This document shows positions 1-8,052 of a DNA stretch of 64,000 nucleotides, one piece after another. Under the pieces are notes generated by a model that did not search any database, was not told the origin of the DNA, and saw nothing but the letters and a program-made list of their open reading frames with translations. A program made the position numbers and the translations under genes. The DNA lies in NCBI RefSeq assembly GCF_014646895.1, contig NZ_BMOD01000001.1, positions 119,172-183,171 of the forward strand, given 5' to 3'. Each line of letters starts with the position of its first letter. Position 1 is the first letter of the stretch. This DNA is from Deinococcus roseus. GTDB taxonomy: Bacteria > Deinococcota > Deinococci > Deinococcales > Deinococcaceae.

Positions 1-202
1 CGTCCCAGGTGCTGCTGGTGGTGAAGGCTGCAGACAGAATCGCTGCCTGCTGGCTGACCTGGGAGGTCTGGGAAAGCCCCTGAACATCGGTCTGGCTGCA
101 GGCAGCCAGAGAAGCGGTGAGCAGCAAGATTCCAATCTGTCTCAGTCCAATCTGTCTCAGTCCAATCTGTTTGAGGTGCTTTGACTTCAGAAGTTTTGGC
201 AT
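1..202 (-). CDS. Partial CBM2-type secreted lipoprotein (N-terminus only)
   Basis: Only the first 67 codons lie in the window; the gene runs off the left edge. It starts with ATG at 202, about 7 bases after AAAGGAG. The product has a basic N-terminus, a hydrophobic stretch and a lipobox ending LAAC, so it should be an exported, lipid-anchored protein. After a Ser/Gln-rich linker comes AAFTTSSTWD, nearly the same as AVFTTSSAWD at the start of the carbohydrate-binding domain of the next gene. I infer a second polysaccharide-degrading enzyme with a CBM2-like domain; the catalytic domain is not visible. The signal peptide carries an in-frame 15-bp tandem repeat (separate entry). Confidence 0.75.
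   Translation of the reverse strand, partial: MPKLLKSKHLKQIGLRQIGLRQIGILLLTASLAACSQTDVQGLSQTSQVSQQAAILSAAFTTSSTWD
131..175. repeat. Three 15-bp tandem units inside a signal peptide
   Basis: Units start at 131, 146 and 161 (TCCAATCTGTCTCAG twice, then a variant ending TTGAG). In frame they encode repeats of Q-I-G-L-R just before the hydrophobic core of the lipoprotein signal, so a change in copy number would keep the reading frame. Confidence 0.85.
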
Positions 203-267
203 GGTTCACTCCTTTCGGTGGGGTCTTCAGGTTCTGACCCTTTAAAAAATGCGACATCAGAGAACAA

Positions 268-306
268 TAAAAAACCGTCAGGATGAGGTGAGAGACTCAC
301 CCTGAC
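268..306 (-). terminator. Rho-independent terminator after the chitinase gene
   Basis: On the minus strand GTCAGGGTGAG pairs imperfectly with CTCACCTCATCCTGAC and is followed by GGTTTTTTATT. It lies about 35 bases after the stop codon at 340. Confidence 0.85.
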
Positions 307-339
307 AGTGGAGACTGTGTAGCTTAAAAGCTGTGTAGG

Positions 340-2637
340 TTATTTGAGGTTGTTGTAGATGGCTTTGGCGAGGGTTGCGGTGCTGTCGTCACCATCCAGG
401 GACCAGACCATGCTGCCGCCCAGTCCTTTGGCCTTGATGTACGCGGCCTTGTCTGCAATGACCTGCTCGTCGTCGTAGCTCCAGAAGGTGCTGCCGTTGT
501 ACACCCACATCTGCTTGGTGACAGCGTTGCGGAACTTGGTACCAGCGAAGTTCTTCAGCACTTTGTAGTCTTCGATGCCAGCTTCATAGGTGCCGGGGGC
601 AGCTCCAGAGGCGCTCTGGTACAGACCGTTGTTGACGTTGGGCACGCCGGTCCAGCCACGTCCGTAGAAGGGGATGCCCACGACCAGTTTGTTGGCAGGC
701 ACACCAGCGTTCAGGAAGGTTGTGACGATGTTGTCCACACTGTAGTTCTTGGAGGGGGCGGTGCCAGGACCGTTGGGATCGGTGTAGAGGTTGCTGTGGA
801 AGTTGGTGGGTCCGGTGGCGTCCCAGGCTCCACGGAAGTCGTAGGTCATGATGTTGATGAAGTCCAGGTAGTCCTTGTAGAGGGCGGGTTCCTGGTTGGC
901 GACCTTGTCTGCACCACCGGGGGCAGCGATGGTGAGCTGGTAAGGCTTGCCCGTGGTTGCAGAGAGGGCATTGAGCTGGGTGCGGAACTCTTTGAGCAGC
1001 AGGGTGAAGTTCTGCTTATCGGCAGCACTGGCGGTGTTGGTGGGCAGACCGCCGCCACCGGGGTATTCCCAGTCGATGTCGATGCCGTCGAAGACACCTG
1101 CGCCCACACCTGCTCCACCGGTGGCAGAGCCAGAATCCACGGGCAGGTTGCCTTTGATGTAGATGTCAATGCAGCTGGAAACCAGGGTTTTGCGCAGGGC
1201 ATCGGTGGAGGAAGCGTTGGAGAACCACTTGCTCCAGGTCCAGCCACCCAGGGAGATCAGCACTTTCAGGTTGGGGTACTTGGCCTTGAGTTTCTTCAGC
1301 TGGTTGAAGTTGCCCTTGAGTTTCTGGTCCCACACGTCGGCAACGCCGTCTACAGATTCGGCTGCAGCAAAGCCCTTCTGGTAATCAGCGAAGGCGTCGC
1401 CACCGTCCTGGTTGCCGCTCTCTGCACGGGTGATGATTCCGCACTTGTAGGTTCCATCTGGCTGAGCGTACACATTTCCGAAAGCGTAGTTGATGTGGGT
1501 GAGGGTGGAAGCCGTGCCGCTGGTTTCGATGTTCTGGACCTTGTAACCACGGCCATAGATGCCCCACTGGGAGAAGTAGGCGACTCGACGGTAGTTTCCA
1601 CCAGGCTGCACAGGGATGTTGACAGTGACATTGACAGCAGTGCTGGTTTTGTTGTTGCCCGCAGCATCAAACGCTTTGGCCGTGTAGCTGTAGCTGCCGT
1701 TCTGGCTGCTGTTGCTGTAAGCATGGGCATAGGTGTAGGGTGCGGTGGTGTCGGTGCCCAGCAGGGTGGTGCCCCGGTAGAACTCCACTTTGGACACGCC
1801 CACATTGTCAGAAGCTGTGGCGGTCAGGTTCACGTTGCCTGCAGCAGTCAGGTTGGTGGGACTGGCAGCCAGGCTCACGGTGGGAGCGATGGTGTCACCA
1901 GAACCTGCAATGTTGACCGTCACGCTGGCGGCGGTGCTGGTTTTGGTGTTGCCAGCGGCATCAAAGGCTTTTGCAGTGTAGCTGTAGGTGCCGTTCTGGC
2001 TGCTGCTGCCGAAAGCGTCAGCGTAGCTGTAAGGGGCAGTGGTGTCGGTGGCAATCAGGGTGGTGCCCCGGTAGAACTCCACTTTGGTCACCCCCACGTT
2101 GTCCGTTGCAGTCGCAGAGAGGTTCACATTGCCTGCAGCCGTCAGGTTGGTGGGGGAGGCAGTGATGGAGGAGGTGGGAGCAGTGGTGTCACTGGAACCG
2201 CCTGCACAGCTTGCACCGTTGATGGTGCAGGTGTTCACGCCGCTGAACACTCCGGTGCCGCCGTAGGACACAGTGACGCTGCCGCCTGCGGGAATGTTTC
2301 CGCCACCCCAGGTGTTGGGCAGGATGGTGTAAGAGCCGTCTGCATTTTTGGTGGCACTGCCGCCTGCTCCCCAGGGCGCACCAGAGATGTTGGCCGTGCC
2401 GTTGAATTTAAAGTTGAGGGTCCAGTTGGTGACCGCTGCAGCGGTGTTGTTGGTGAGGGTGATCACCCCGTTGAATCCACTGTCCCAGGCACTGCTGGTG
2501 GTGAAGACGGCAGTCAATCCCGTGGCCTGCTGGGTGACTTTTGCAGTCTGGGCGAGGGGGGTGGTTTCGCTGGAGCAGGCCACAAAGGTGACGGCTCCCA
2601 TGACCAGAAGACCAGTGATGAGCAATGACTTCTTCAC
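340..2637 (-). CDS. Secreted GH18 chitinase with CBM2-like and two Ig-like domains
   Basis: Hydrolyses chitin or related beta-1,4-GlcNAc polymers outside the cell. The 765-residue product starts at GTG 2637, preceded by AGGAGG with a 9-base gap; an upstream ATG extension has no such site. It has a lipoprotein signal with Cys at about 21, a CBM2-like domain (about 40-145, Trp-rich with GNIPAGGSVTVSYGG), two nearly identical bacterial Ig-like domains (about 150-240 and 248-342, each with DNVGVxKVEFYRGTTL), and a GH18 barrel from about 350. The GH18 signature DGIDIDWE is at about 517-524, with Glu as the expected acid/base. The next gene downstream is a second CBM2-type lipoprotein, suggesting a small chitin/cellulose utilisation locus. 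A HutC-type palindrome sits upstream. Confidence 0.93.
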   Translation of the reverse strand: MKKSLLITGLLVMGAVTFVACSSETTPLAQTAKVTQQATGLTAVFTTSSAWDSGFNGVITLTNNTAAAVTNWTLNFKFNGTANISGAPWGAGGSATKNADGSYTILPNTWGGGNIPAGGSVTVSYGGTGVFSGVNTCTINGASCAGGSSDTTAPTSSITASPTNLTAAGNVNLSATATDNVGVTKVEFYRGTTLIATDTTAPYSYADAFGSSSQNGTYSYTAKAFDAAGNTKTSTAASVTVNIAGSGDTIAPTVSLAASPTNLTAAGNVNLTATASDNVGVSKVEFYRGTTLLGTDTTAPYTYAHAYSNSSQNGSYSYTAKAFDAAGNNKTSTAVNVTVNIPVQPGGNYRRVAYFSQWGIYGRGYKVQNIETSGTASTLTHINYAFGNVYAQPDGTYKCGIITRAESGNQDGGDAFADYQKGFAAAESVDGVADVWDQKLKGNFNQLKKLKAKYPNLKVLISLGGWTWSKWFSNASSTDALRKTLVSSCIDIYIKGNLPVDSGSATGGAGVGAGVFDGIDIDWEYPGGGGLPTNTASAADKQNFTLLLKEFRTQLNALSATTGKPYQLTIAAPGGADKVANQEPALYKDYLDFINIMTYDFRGAWDATGPTNFHSNLYTDPNGPGTAPSKNYSVDNIVTTFLNAGVPANKLVVGIPFYGRGWTGVPNVNNGLYQSASGAAPGTYEAGIEDYKVLKNFAGTKFRNAVTKQMWVYNGSTFWSYDDEQVIADKAAYIKAKGLGGSMVWSLDGDDSTATLAKAIYNNLK

Positions 2638-2740
2638 AGTAAAAAACCTCCTAGCGTGCGGATCCCGCACACATGAGCAAACAAGTTGATGGGTTTGTGT
2701 AACCAAACTATACCCAACCACTTTATTACCAATTCCAATT

Positions 2741-2752
2741 TTGTATAGACAA
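2741..2752. promoter_or_regulatory. Candidate GntR/HutC-type operator
   Basis: TTGTATAGACAA contains GT-N-TA-N-AC on the opposite strand (GTCTATAC), the half-site layout known for HutC-subfamily GntR regulators such as DasR and NagR, which often control chitin and GlcNAc genes. It lies about 100 bases upstream of the chitinase start. Function is inferred from the motif and its position. Confidence 0.5.
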
Positions 2753-2846
2753 ATTTTACCGGTATATGTGTGATCAATTTCTCAACTTTACATGTAAATA
2801 TCGAGTAGAAAATAGATTTCTCGACTGGTACAGGTTTTCCTGCAGG

Positions 2847-2864
2847 GTGGTATTATGTTACCAC
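2847..2864. promoter_or_regulatory. Inverted repeat GTGGTA-N6-TACCAC
   Basis: Perfect 6-bp arms around a 6-base centre, about 210 bases upstream of the chitinase start. It could bind a regulator of that gene. No factor can be named. Confidence 0.35.
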
Positions 2865-3061
2865 TTGCATACCAATTCCGCATCTGGTCCTATCCACCCA
2901 CACCACTTCAGCACCACCACATCAAGTGGTCCCAGTCAAATGCGCAAATTGATCAAAATGCCATCGGTCCAACATTTACAATTGCTTTACAACCCAGCCT
3001 CTCATTTCACTTCTCAGCGAAACACCATACCTCTCATCCAGAAGGCTGCCCCCTCAGGAGC

Positions 3062-3092
3062 ACAACACAAAAGGCCAGCCGAAGCTGACCTG
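3062..3092 (-). terminator. Terminator of the suf operon
   Basis: On the minus strand AGGTCAGC-TTCG-GCTGGCCT forms a stem with one G-U pair and a UUCG loop, followed by TTTGTGTT. It is about 45 bases after the sufD stop. Confidence 0.75.
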
Positions 3093-3134
3093 AGGATTTT
3101 TGTGGTGTTTTGTGGTGAATTGCAGTGAAGGCGT

Positions 3135-4478
3135 TTAGACTGCGCCGACTTTTTCAGCAATGATGCCCTCGATGTACTTGACCACGTTCTCCAGAGGGAG
3201 CCTGGACAGCACATCCTCCAGAAATGCCGTCACCAGCATCTTCTCTGCACTGGCACGGGGAATGCCGCGAGACAGCAGGTAGAACAGTTGCTCATGGTCC
3301 ACAGGTCCGGTGGTGGAACCGTGGGAGCAGCGCACATCGTTGGCGTTGATTTCCAGCTGGGGAATGCTGTCGTTGCGGGCTTCGCTGGACAGCATCAGGG
3401 TGCGGTGCTTCTGGTAAGCATCGGTCTTCTGGGCCCCCAGATCCACCTTGATCATGCCAGAGAACACGCCTCTGGATTCATGGCTGTTCACGGCCTTGTA
3501 GAGCAGGTCAGAGTGGGCGTGGGGAGCAGCATGATGCTGCAAGGTGTAGTGGTCAAAGTGCTGGTCTTCACTGGCAAAGTACAGACCCAGCATTTCACTG
3601 CTGGACCCGCTGCCCCGCAGGTAAGACTGCATTTCGGTGCGGGAAAGGTCTGCACCCATGGTGACCACCAGGCTGTTGAGGGTGGCGTCACGGTCCACAT
3701 CACCACGCTGGCGCTGGATGTGGGTTACACCTCTGCCCCAGTTCTGCACGCTGACGTAACGCAGGTTGGCTCCATCGCGCACGATCAGTTCCACAGCCCC
3801 GAAAGCGTAGGCATCAGACAGTTCATGGCTGTCCTGCTCGTCAATGAAGGTCACTTTGGAGTTGGCTTCTGCAACAACCAGGGTGCGGGTGGCGGTGTAG
3901 GCTCCACTCTCCTCCATCACACGGAAGGAACCCAGGGGGAGGTCCACTTCCACGCCACGGGGCACGTACACAAAGGCACCGTTGGTCCAGACTGCAGCAT
4001 TCAGGGCGCTGAATTTGCCTTCAGAAGGATCCGGGGATTTGCTGGGGGTGGTGCCCGGGGCAGCAATGGTGGTGTCGTCTGGCACTTCAGCAGGCACAAT
4101 GCTGTACAGGTACTTGCGCACCAGATCAGGATGGGTCTGCAGGGCACTCTTCAGGTCGGTGAAGACCACACCCTTGGCAGCCAGTTCCTCGGGAACGTGC
4201 TTGTAGACCACATCAGGACCGTTGAACACCAGGTAACCCGCCACGTCGGTGCTGGCCAGACGGGCTTTCACCAGTTCAGGCAATTCTTCAGCGCTGCTGA
4301 CAGGTTGAACAACCTGGGCCGGTTTCAGGCTGGGAAGGTCGATGTAAGACACATCGGTGTATTTCCAGGCCTCCACCTTGCGGTTGGGGACAGGCAGGGT
4401 TTCATAGAGGCCAAATGCCTCCACTCTTTTCTGGGCAAGCCACTCTGGCTCACCGGTGCGGTTCAAAATCTGGGTCAT
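3135..4478 (-). CDS. sufD: Fe-S cluster assembly protein SufD
   Basis: A 447-residue component of the SufBC2D scaffold complex in the cytoplasm, where iron-sulfur clusters are built and passed to target proteins. The C-terminal SufBD beta-helix region is clear: DATLNSLVVTMGADLSRTE, a SSSEMLGLYF stretch, a His-rich DQHFDHYTLQHHAAPHAHSD, and the typical SRGIPRASAEKMLVTAFLED ending. The N-terminal NRKVEAWKYTDV motif is also typical. Last gene of the minus-strand operon, 38 bases after the lipoprotein gene. It starts at ATG 4478 after a GAGGAGAAC-type site. Assignment to SufD rather than SufB rests on length, the N-terminal motif and its place after sufB. Confidence 0.95.
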   Translation of the reverse strand: MTQILNRTGEPEWLAQKRVEAFGLYETLPVPNRKVEAWKYTDVSYIDLPSLKPAQVVQPVSSAEELPELVKARLASTDVAGYLVFNGPDVVYKHVPEELAAKGVVFTDLKSALQTHPDLVRKYLYSIVPAEVPDDTTIAAPGTTPSKSPDPSEGKFSALNAAVWTNGAFVYVPRGVEVDLPLGSFRVMEESGAYTATRTLVVAEANSKVTFIDEQDSHELSDAYAFGAVELIVRDGANLRYVSVQNWGRGVTHIQRQRGDVDRDATLNSLVVTMGADLSRTEMQSYLRGSGSSSEMLGLYFASEDQHFDHYTLQHHAAPHAHSDLLYKAVNSHESRGVFSGMIKVDLGAQKTDAYQKHRTLMLSSEARNDSIPQLEINANDVRCSHGSTTGPVDHEQLFYLLSRGIPRASAEKMLVTAFLEDVLSRLPLENVVKYIEGIIAEKVGAV

Positions 4479-4516
4479 TGTTCTCCTCGAAATTCAGGGG
4501 ACTGCACAAACAGACA

Positions 4517-5005
4517 CTACAGTTTCACAGGGGAAGGATTCACAATTTCAGCCCTGGGCACAAAACTTCTCAGCAGCGCACCCGCCAGTTCTCTGGCCGT
4601 TTGCTGGTCTGTGCTTCCAGAGAAGAAGTTGCGCTGGTAGGTGTAACGCCAGAGGGTGTCACCGGACTGGCGTTCAATCACCCGCAAGGTCACCTGGGAA
4701 ATCAGCTGTGGATCGGAGGGCTTGCCGCCCTCGCGGCTTTCCACATTTGCCACCAGCAAATGGTCTCCATCGGTTTTGGCTGGATCCCAAAGCAGTCTAA
4801 AGCGGCGGGTTTCCAGTTCGGTGGCCAGGAGGTCCTTGAAACGGCCTCCCAGCGCACCGGAGAATTCACCCATCACAAATGCATCCACCACCACGGGTTT
4901 TTTCAGCTCCTGTTGCAGAGCAATGGGGGTTGCCTGAAGCACGGTGGCTGGCGCACAGCCAGAGAACACCAGACAGAGCAGGAGTGCAGTCCAGGGGTGC
5001 TTCAT
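4517..5005 (-). CDS. Small lipoprotein encoded between sufB and sufD
   Basis: A 162-residue protein I cannot assign to a named family. It starts with a lipoprotein signal (MKHPWTALLLCLVFSGC, Cys at 17), so the mature part of about 145 residues should be anchored outside the cytoplasmic membrane. The mature part looks like one alpha/beta domain (VVVDAFVMGEFSGALGGRFK, then HLLVANVESREG and QVTLRVIERQSGDTLWRY), the general style of small envelope lipoproteins of the CsgG/LpoB/DUF4136 sort; this is only a resemblance. Its start is 3 bases after the sufB stop and its end 38 bases before sufD, so it is co-transcribed with cytoplasmic Fe-S genes, an odd place for an envelope protein. Confidence 0.8.
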   Translation of the reverse strand: MKHPWTALLLCLVFSGCAPATVLQATPIALQQELKKPVVVDAFVMGEFSGALGGRFKDLLATELETRRFRLLWDPAKTDGDHLLVANVESREGGKPSDPQLISQVTLRVIERQSGDTLWRYTYQRNFFSGSTDQQTARELAGALLRSFVPRAEIVNPSPVKL

Positions 5006-5008
5006 GCT

Positions 5009-6409
5009 TTAACCGACAGATCCTTCCATTTCCAGCTCGATCAGGCGGTTCAGTTCCACTGCGTATTCCAGAGGCAGTTCCTTGGCAACGGGCTCGATGA
5101 ATCCGCGCACAATCAGGCCAGCAGCTTCGTCTTCAGAGAGGCCACGGGACTGCAGGTACAGGATCTGATCATCGTTGATCTTGGAAACGGTGGCTTCGTG
5201 GCCCACAGAGGCGTCTTTTTCCTGAATTTCGATGTAGGGGTAGGTGTCGGTGCGGGCCTCATCGTCCAGCAGCAGGGCATCGCACTCCACGTTGGACTTG
5301 CTGCCGTGGGCACCTTCGTAGATTTTGACCAGTCCACGGTAGCTGGAACGGCCAGAGTCCTTGGAGATGGACTTGGAGATGATGGTCCCGGAGGTGTTGG
5401 GCGCAAAGTGCACGATCTTTGCTCCGGCATCCTGATGCTGACCGCGGCCCGCCATGGCGATGGAGAGCACTTCACCACGGGCACCTTCTTCAAGCAGGTA
5501 ACAGGCAGGGTACTTCATGGTGACTTTGGATCCGAGGTTGCCGTCCACCCATTCCATCACGCCGTCTTTGTAGACAGAGGCACGCTGGGTCACCAGGTTG
5601 TAAACGTTGTGGCTCCAGTTCTGGATGGTGGAGTAACGGAAACGCGCTCCAGGACGGACCACAATTTCAATCACACCAGAGTGAAAGCTGTCGCGGCTGT
5701 AACTGGGAGCGGTGCAGCCTTCGATGTAGTGGGCCTGTGAGCCTTCCTCGCAGATGATCAGGGTACGCTCAAACTGTCCAGCGCTCTCTGCATTGATGCG
5801 GAAGTAGGTCTGCAGGGGGATGTCCACCTTCACGCCTTTGGGGATGTAAACGAATGAACCACCGGACCACACAGCGCTGTTCAGGGCAGCGAATTTGTTG
5901 TCTTCGGGGGGAATGACCGTGGCAAAGTATTCACGGAACATCTCAGGATGCTCTTTCAGGCCGTCTTCAATGGAGAGAAACAGCACGCCCAGTTTTTCCC
6001 ACTCCTCTTTGAGGTTGTGGTAGACCATCTCGGATTCGTACTGTGCACCCACACCGGCCAGAGCAGCACGCTCGGCTTCGGGGATGCCCAGACGCTCGAA
6101 GGTTTGCTTGACATCATCGGGCACATCGTCCCAGCTTCTGGCATTGACGCCCTCGGGCTTGATGTAGTAGTAGATTTCGTCGAGGTCCAGGCCAGAGAGG
6201 TCGGCGCCCCAGGTGGGCATGGGCTTGGAGTAATAGATGTCCAGGGCTTTCAAACGGAATTCGAGCATCCACTCGGGTTCATTTTTGGTTCTGGAGATCA
6301 TTTCCACGACTTCGCGGCTCAGGCCTTTGGGCGCTTTGACAGAGTAGCGCTCGGGGTTGGACCAGCCGAACTCGTAGGCGTTGTTGATGCTTGCAATTTC
6401 TTCAGACAT
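5009..6409 (-). CDS. sufB: Fe-S cluster assembly protein SufB
   Basis: A 466-residue central scaffold subunit of SufBC2D. Family-typical segments are present throughout: KNEPEWMLEFRLKALDIYY near the N-terminus, YFRINAESAGQFERTLI, the Cys-containing EGCTAPSYSRDSFHSGVIEI, GDQ-type core blocks, and the C-terminal YLQSRGLSEDEAAGLIVRGF. The start at 6409 follows AGGAGGACAGAA. It comes 33 bases after the flavin reductase-like gene and is followed almost directly by the lipoprotein gene, so the five genes form one minus-strand transcript. Confidence 0.97.
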   Translation of the reverse strand: MSEEIASINNAYEFGWSNPERYSVKAPKGLSREVVEMISRTKNEPEWMLEFRLKALDIYYSKPMPTWGADLSGLDLDEIYYYIKPEGVNARSWDDVPDDVKQTFERLGIPEAERAALAGVGAQYESEMVYHNLKEEWEKLGVLFLSIEDGLKEHPEMFREYFATVIPPEDNKFAALNSAVWSGGSFVYIPKGVKVDIPLQTYFRINAESAGQFERTLIICEEGSQAHYIEGCTAPSYSRDSFHSGVIEIVVRPGARFRYSTIQNWSHNVYNLVTQRASVYKDGVMEWVDGNLGSKVTMKYPACYLLEEGARGEVLSIAMAGRGQHQDAGAKIVHFAPNTSGTIISKSISKDSGRSSYRGLVKIYEGAHGSKSNVECDALLLDDEARTDTYPYIEIQEKDASVGHEATVSKINDDQILYLQSRGLSEDEAAGLIVRGFIEPVAKELPLEYAVELNRLIELEMEGSVG

Positions 6410-6442
6410 TTCTGTCCTCCTGTGTGGGCCGGGTCTTGAACA

Positions 6443-7033
6443 CTAGACTTCCCACGTGGACTGGTACGTCCGGTTGGCCAGACACTCCAGCAGTTCTTTT
6501 TTCACGGTCAGGGTTCTCAAGATGCGGGCTTTCAGCTCATGGCCTCCAGCGGTGTCCAGAATCTCTCCGTGCTCGATGTCCGCACTTCTGGCATACACCA
6601 TGTACGGGTTGATGATGCACTTGAAGTCCAGCATGAGGGACATTGCCGCAGAAGAATAGGACATGTAACTGTGGTGCAGTCCTCCGATGCTCACAAAGGT
6701 GATGATCCTGTCAAACCAGACCGCAGTGCGTCCCAACTCTGGATAATGGGTGCCCACCGTTTCGATCAGTTTCTTGAGGTTGGCACAGATGCTCCAGTTG
6801 TACACCGGAAACATCAGGATGATCCCCTCGGCCCCCAGAATTTTCTCTCTCCATAACCGCGTGTTCGGGTGGTTGAAAATCTGGTCGTTGTCGAAATCGG
6901 GCAGAAGGTGGTCCCCATAATCCAGCCATTCAAAATCCAGGGTGTCAGAGGCATGCTGCTGCATCCACTGGGCCAGCATTTTGCCTTTGCTCTCTGGATC
7001 AAGACTGGTGGAGATGAGGATCACCCTTGCCAT
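6443..7033 (-). CDS. NAD(P)H-dependent flavin reductase-like protein in the suf operon
   Basis: A 196-residue flavodoxin-fold protein. It begins MARVILISTSLDPESKGKML, the typical beta-strand/phosphate loop of NADPH-dependent FMN reductases, and has FPVYNWSICANLKKLIETVG, the second flavin-contacting loop, then a GGLHHSYMSYSS loop. I chose ATG 7033, which begins at the family's normal N-terminus. It lies 13 bases after sufC and has only a weak ribosome site, so it is probably translationally coupled. Its place between sufC and sufB suggests a role in electron supply or iron reduction for cluster assembly; that is inference. Confidence 0.85.
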   Translation of the reverse strand: MARVILISTSLDPESKGKMLAQWMQQHASDTLDFEWLDYGDHLLPDFDNDQIFNHPNTRLWREKILGAEGIILMFPVYNWSICANLKKLIETVGTHYPELGRTAVWFDRIITFVSIGGLHHSYMSYSSAAMSLMLDFKCIINPYMVYARSADIEHGEILDTAGGHELKARILRTLTVKKELLECLANRTYQSTWEV

Positions 7034-7046
7034 GTCACAGCCACAC

Positions 7047-7802
7047 TCAGGCGTTGGCGAGTTCTTTGACCCAGTCGTAGCCTTCGGTGTCAAGCTTCTT
7101 GGCAAGCTCAGGGCCACCGGACTCCACAACGCGGCCATCCACAATCACGTGAACTTTGTCAGGCACGATGTAATCGAGCAGACGCTGGTAGTGGGTGATG
7201 ATGATGCCACCAAGACCCGGGCCACGCAGGCTGTTCACACCTTTGGAAACGATTTTGAGGGCGTCCACGTCCAGACCGGAGTCGGTTTCATCCATGATGA
7301 TGTACTCGGGGTCCAGCATCAGCATTTGCAGGATTTCGTTGCGTTTCTTTTCACCGCCGGAGAAACCAGCGTTCAGGTAACGCTCCACGACGCTCTCGGG
7401 CCATTCCAGCACTTCGAGGGCGTGGGTCAGCTTCTGGTAGAACTCCATGAAGCCCACTTCTTCCCCTTCGGCTTTGCGGGCCTGCATGGCCAGACGCAGA
7501 AAGTTGGCGATGGTCACGCCAGGAATTTCCACAGGGTACTGGAACGCCAGGAACAGGCCTTTGCGGGCACGCTCGTCGGGTTCCATTTCCAGGATGTTTT
7601 CGCCGTCCAGCAGGATTTCGCCAGATTCAACCGTGTACTCGGGGTCACCGATCAGCACTTTGGCAAGGGTGCTCTTGCCGTTGCCGTTGGGTCCCATGAT
7701 GGCGTGCAACTCACCTTTGGGAACAACCAGGCTCACGCCATTCAGGATTTTCTTGTCTCCGACAGAAACGTGCAAGTCACGGATTTCGAGTTGATGGGTC
7801 AT
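7047..7802 (-). CDS. sufC: Fe-S cluster assembly ATPase SufC
   Basis: A 251-residue ABC-type ATPase, the nucleotide-driven subunit of SufBC2D. Visible are Walker A GPNGNGKST (about 35), the SufC-typical signature NAGFSGGEKKRNEILQ, Walker B EYIIMDETDSGLDVDAL and the H-loop ITHYQRLLDYI. It starts at ATG 7802, nine bases after GGAGG; ten more in-frame residues upstream lie beyond that site and are not expected in the protein. First gene of the operon, behind a promoter that overlaps a perfect inverted repeat. Confidence 0.97.
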   Translation of the reverse strand: MTHQLEIRDLHVSVGDKKILNGVSLVVPKGELHAIMGPNGNGKSTLAKVLIGDPEYTVESGEILLDGENILEMEPDERARKGLFLAFQYPVEIPGVTIANFLRLAMQARKAEGEEVGFMEFYQKLTHALEVLEWPESVVERYLNAGFSGGEKKRNEILQMLMLDPEYIIMDETDSGLDVDALKIVSKGVNSLRGPGLGGIIITHYQRLLDYIVPDKVHVIVDGRVVESGGPELAKKLDTEGYDWVKELANA

Positions 7803-7904
7803 GTGGTGGTGCCTCCATTTTTTCCATCCCACAATTGGTTCTTGTGGGATTTCTGGGTCTGCCAGGATGCTGCTTATTGCGAGTCATTCCTATTTCCAGA
7901 GTCC

Positions 7905-7940
7905 ATTGTAGCCGCCAAATCACTTAAAGTCGAGTGATTT
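7905..7940 (-). promoter_or_regulatory. suf operon promoter overlapping an inverted repeat
   Basis: On the minus strand TCGACT (7928-7933) and TACAAT (7905-7910) form a -35/-10 pair with exactly 17 bases between. The perfect 8-bp arms AAATCACT (7917-7924) and AGTGATTT (7933-7940) span the -35 box, the layout expected for a repressor operator. It does not look like a Fur box. The cognate factor is unknown. Confidence 0.65.
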
Positions 7941-8052
7941 ACTGTAGATTCTAGACCCTTTCTGGAGCGAAAAATGTCCTGTTGGCACCATGAGAAACAT
8001 CGGGGCGGTACTGGTGTGGAGACAGGTATGAGGCTGTAAAATTGCAGCACAG

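Larger units (their letters stand above)
2638..3061. other. AT-rich intergenic region upstream of the chitinase gene
   Basis: No convincing gene is present; the open frames here have no ribosome site and no recognisable product. The region is clearly more AT-rich than its neighbours. It holds a candidate operator (2741-2752), an inverted repeat (2847-2864), and the 10-mer GGAATTGGTA twice on the minus strand (about 2728-2738 and 2870-2879), each followed four bases later by AGTGGT. A possible -10 for the chitinase gene is TATAGT on the minus strand near 2704-2709, with no clear -35. Confidence 0.6.

Noticed and set aside
796..2628. 610-residue plus-strand open frame opposite the chitinase gene
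   Set aside because: It is the antisense shadow of a clear GH18 gene, with repetitive low-sense composition and no ribosome site.
2847..2864. Possible radiation/desiccation response motif (RDRM) of Deinococcus
   Set aside because: The sequence does not fit the long TTATG-type palindrome, and no other match was noticed in the window.
2766..3128. 120-residue open frame in the chitinase-suf gap
   Set aside because: No ribosome site, and it runs across the suf terminator hairpin.
3288..4640. 450-residue plus-strand open frame opposite sufD
   Set aside because: Antisense to a well-supported gene; no family motifs.
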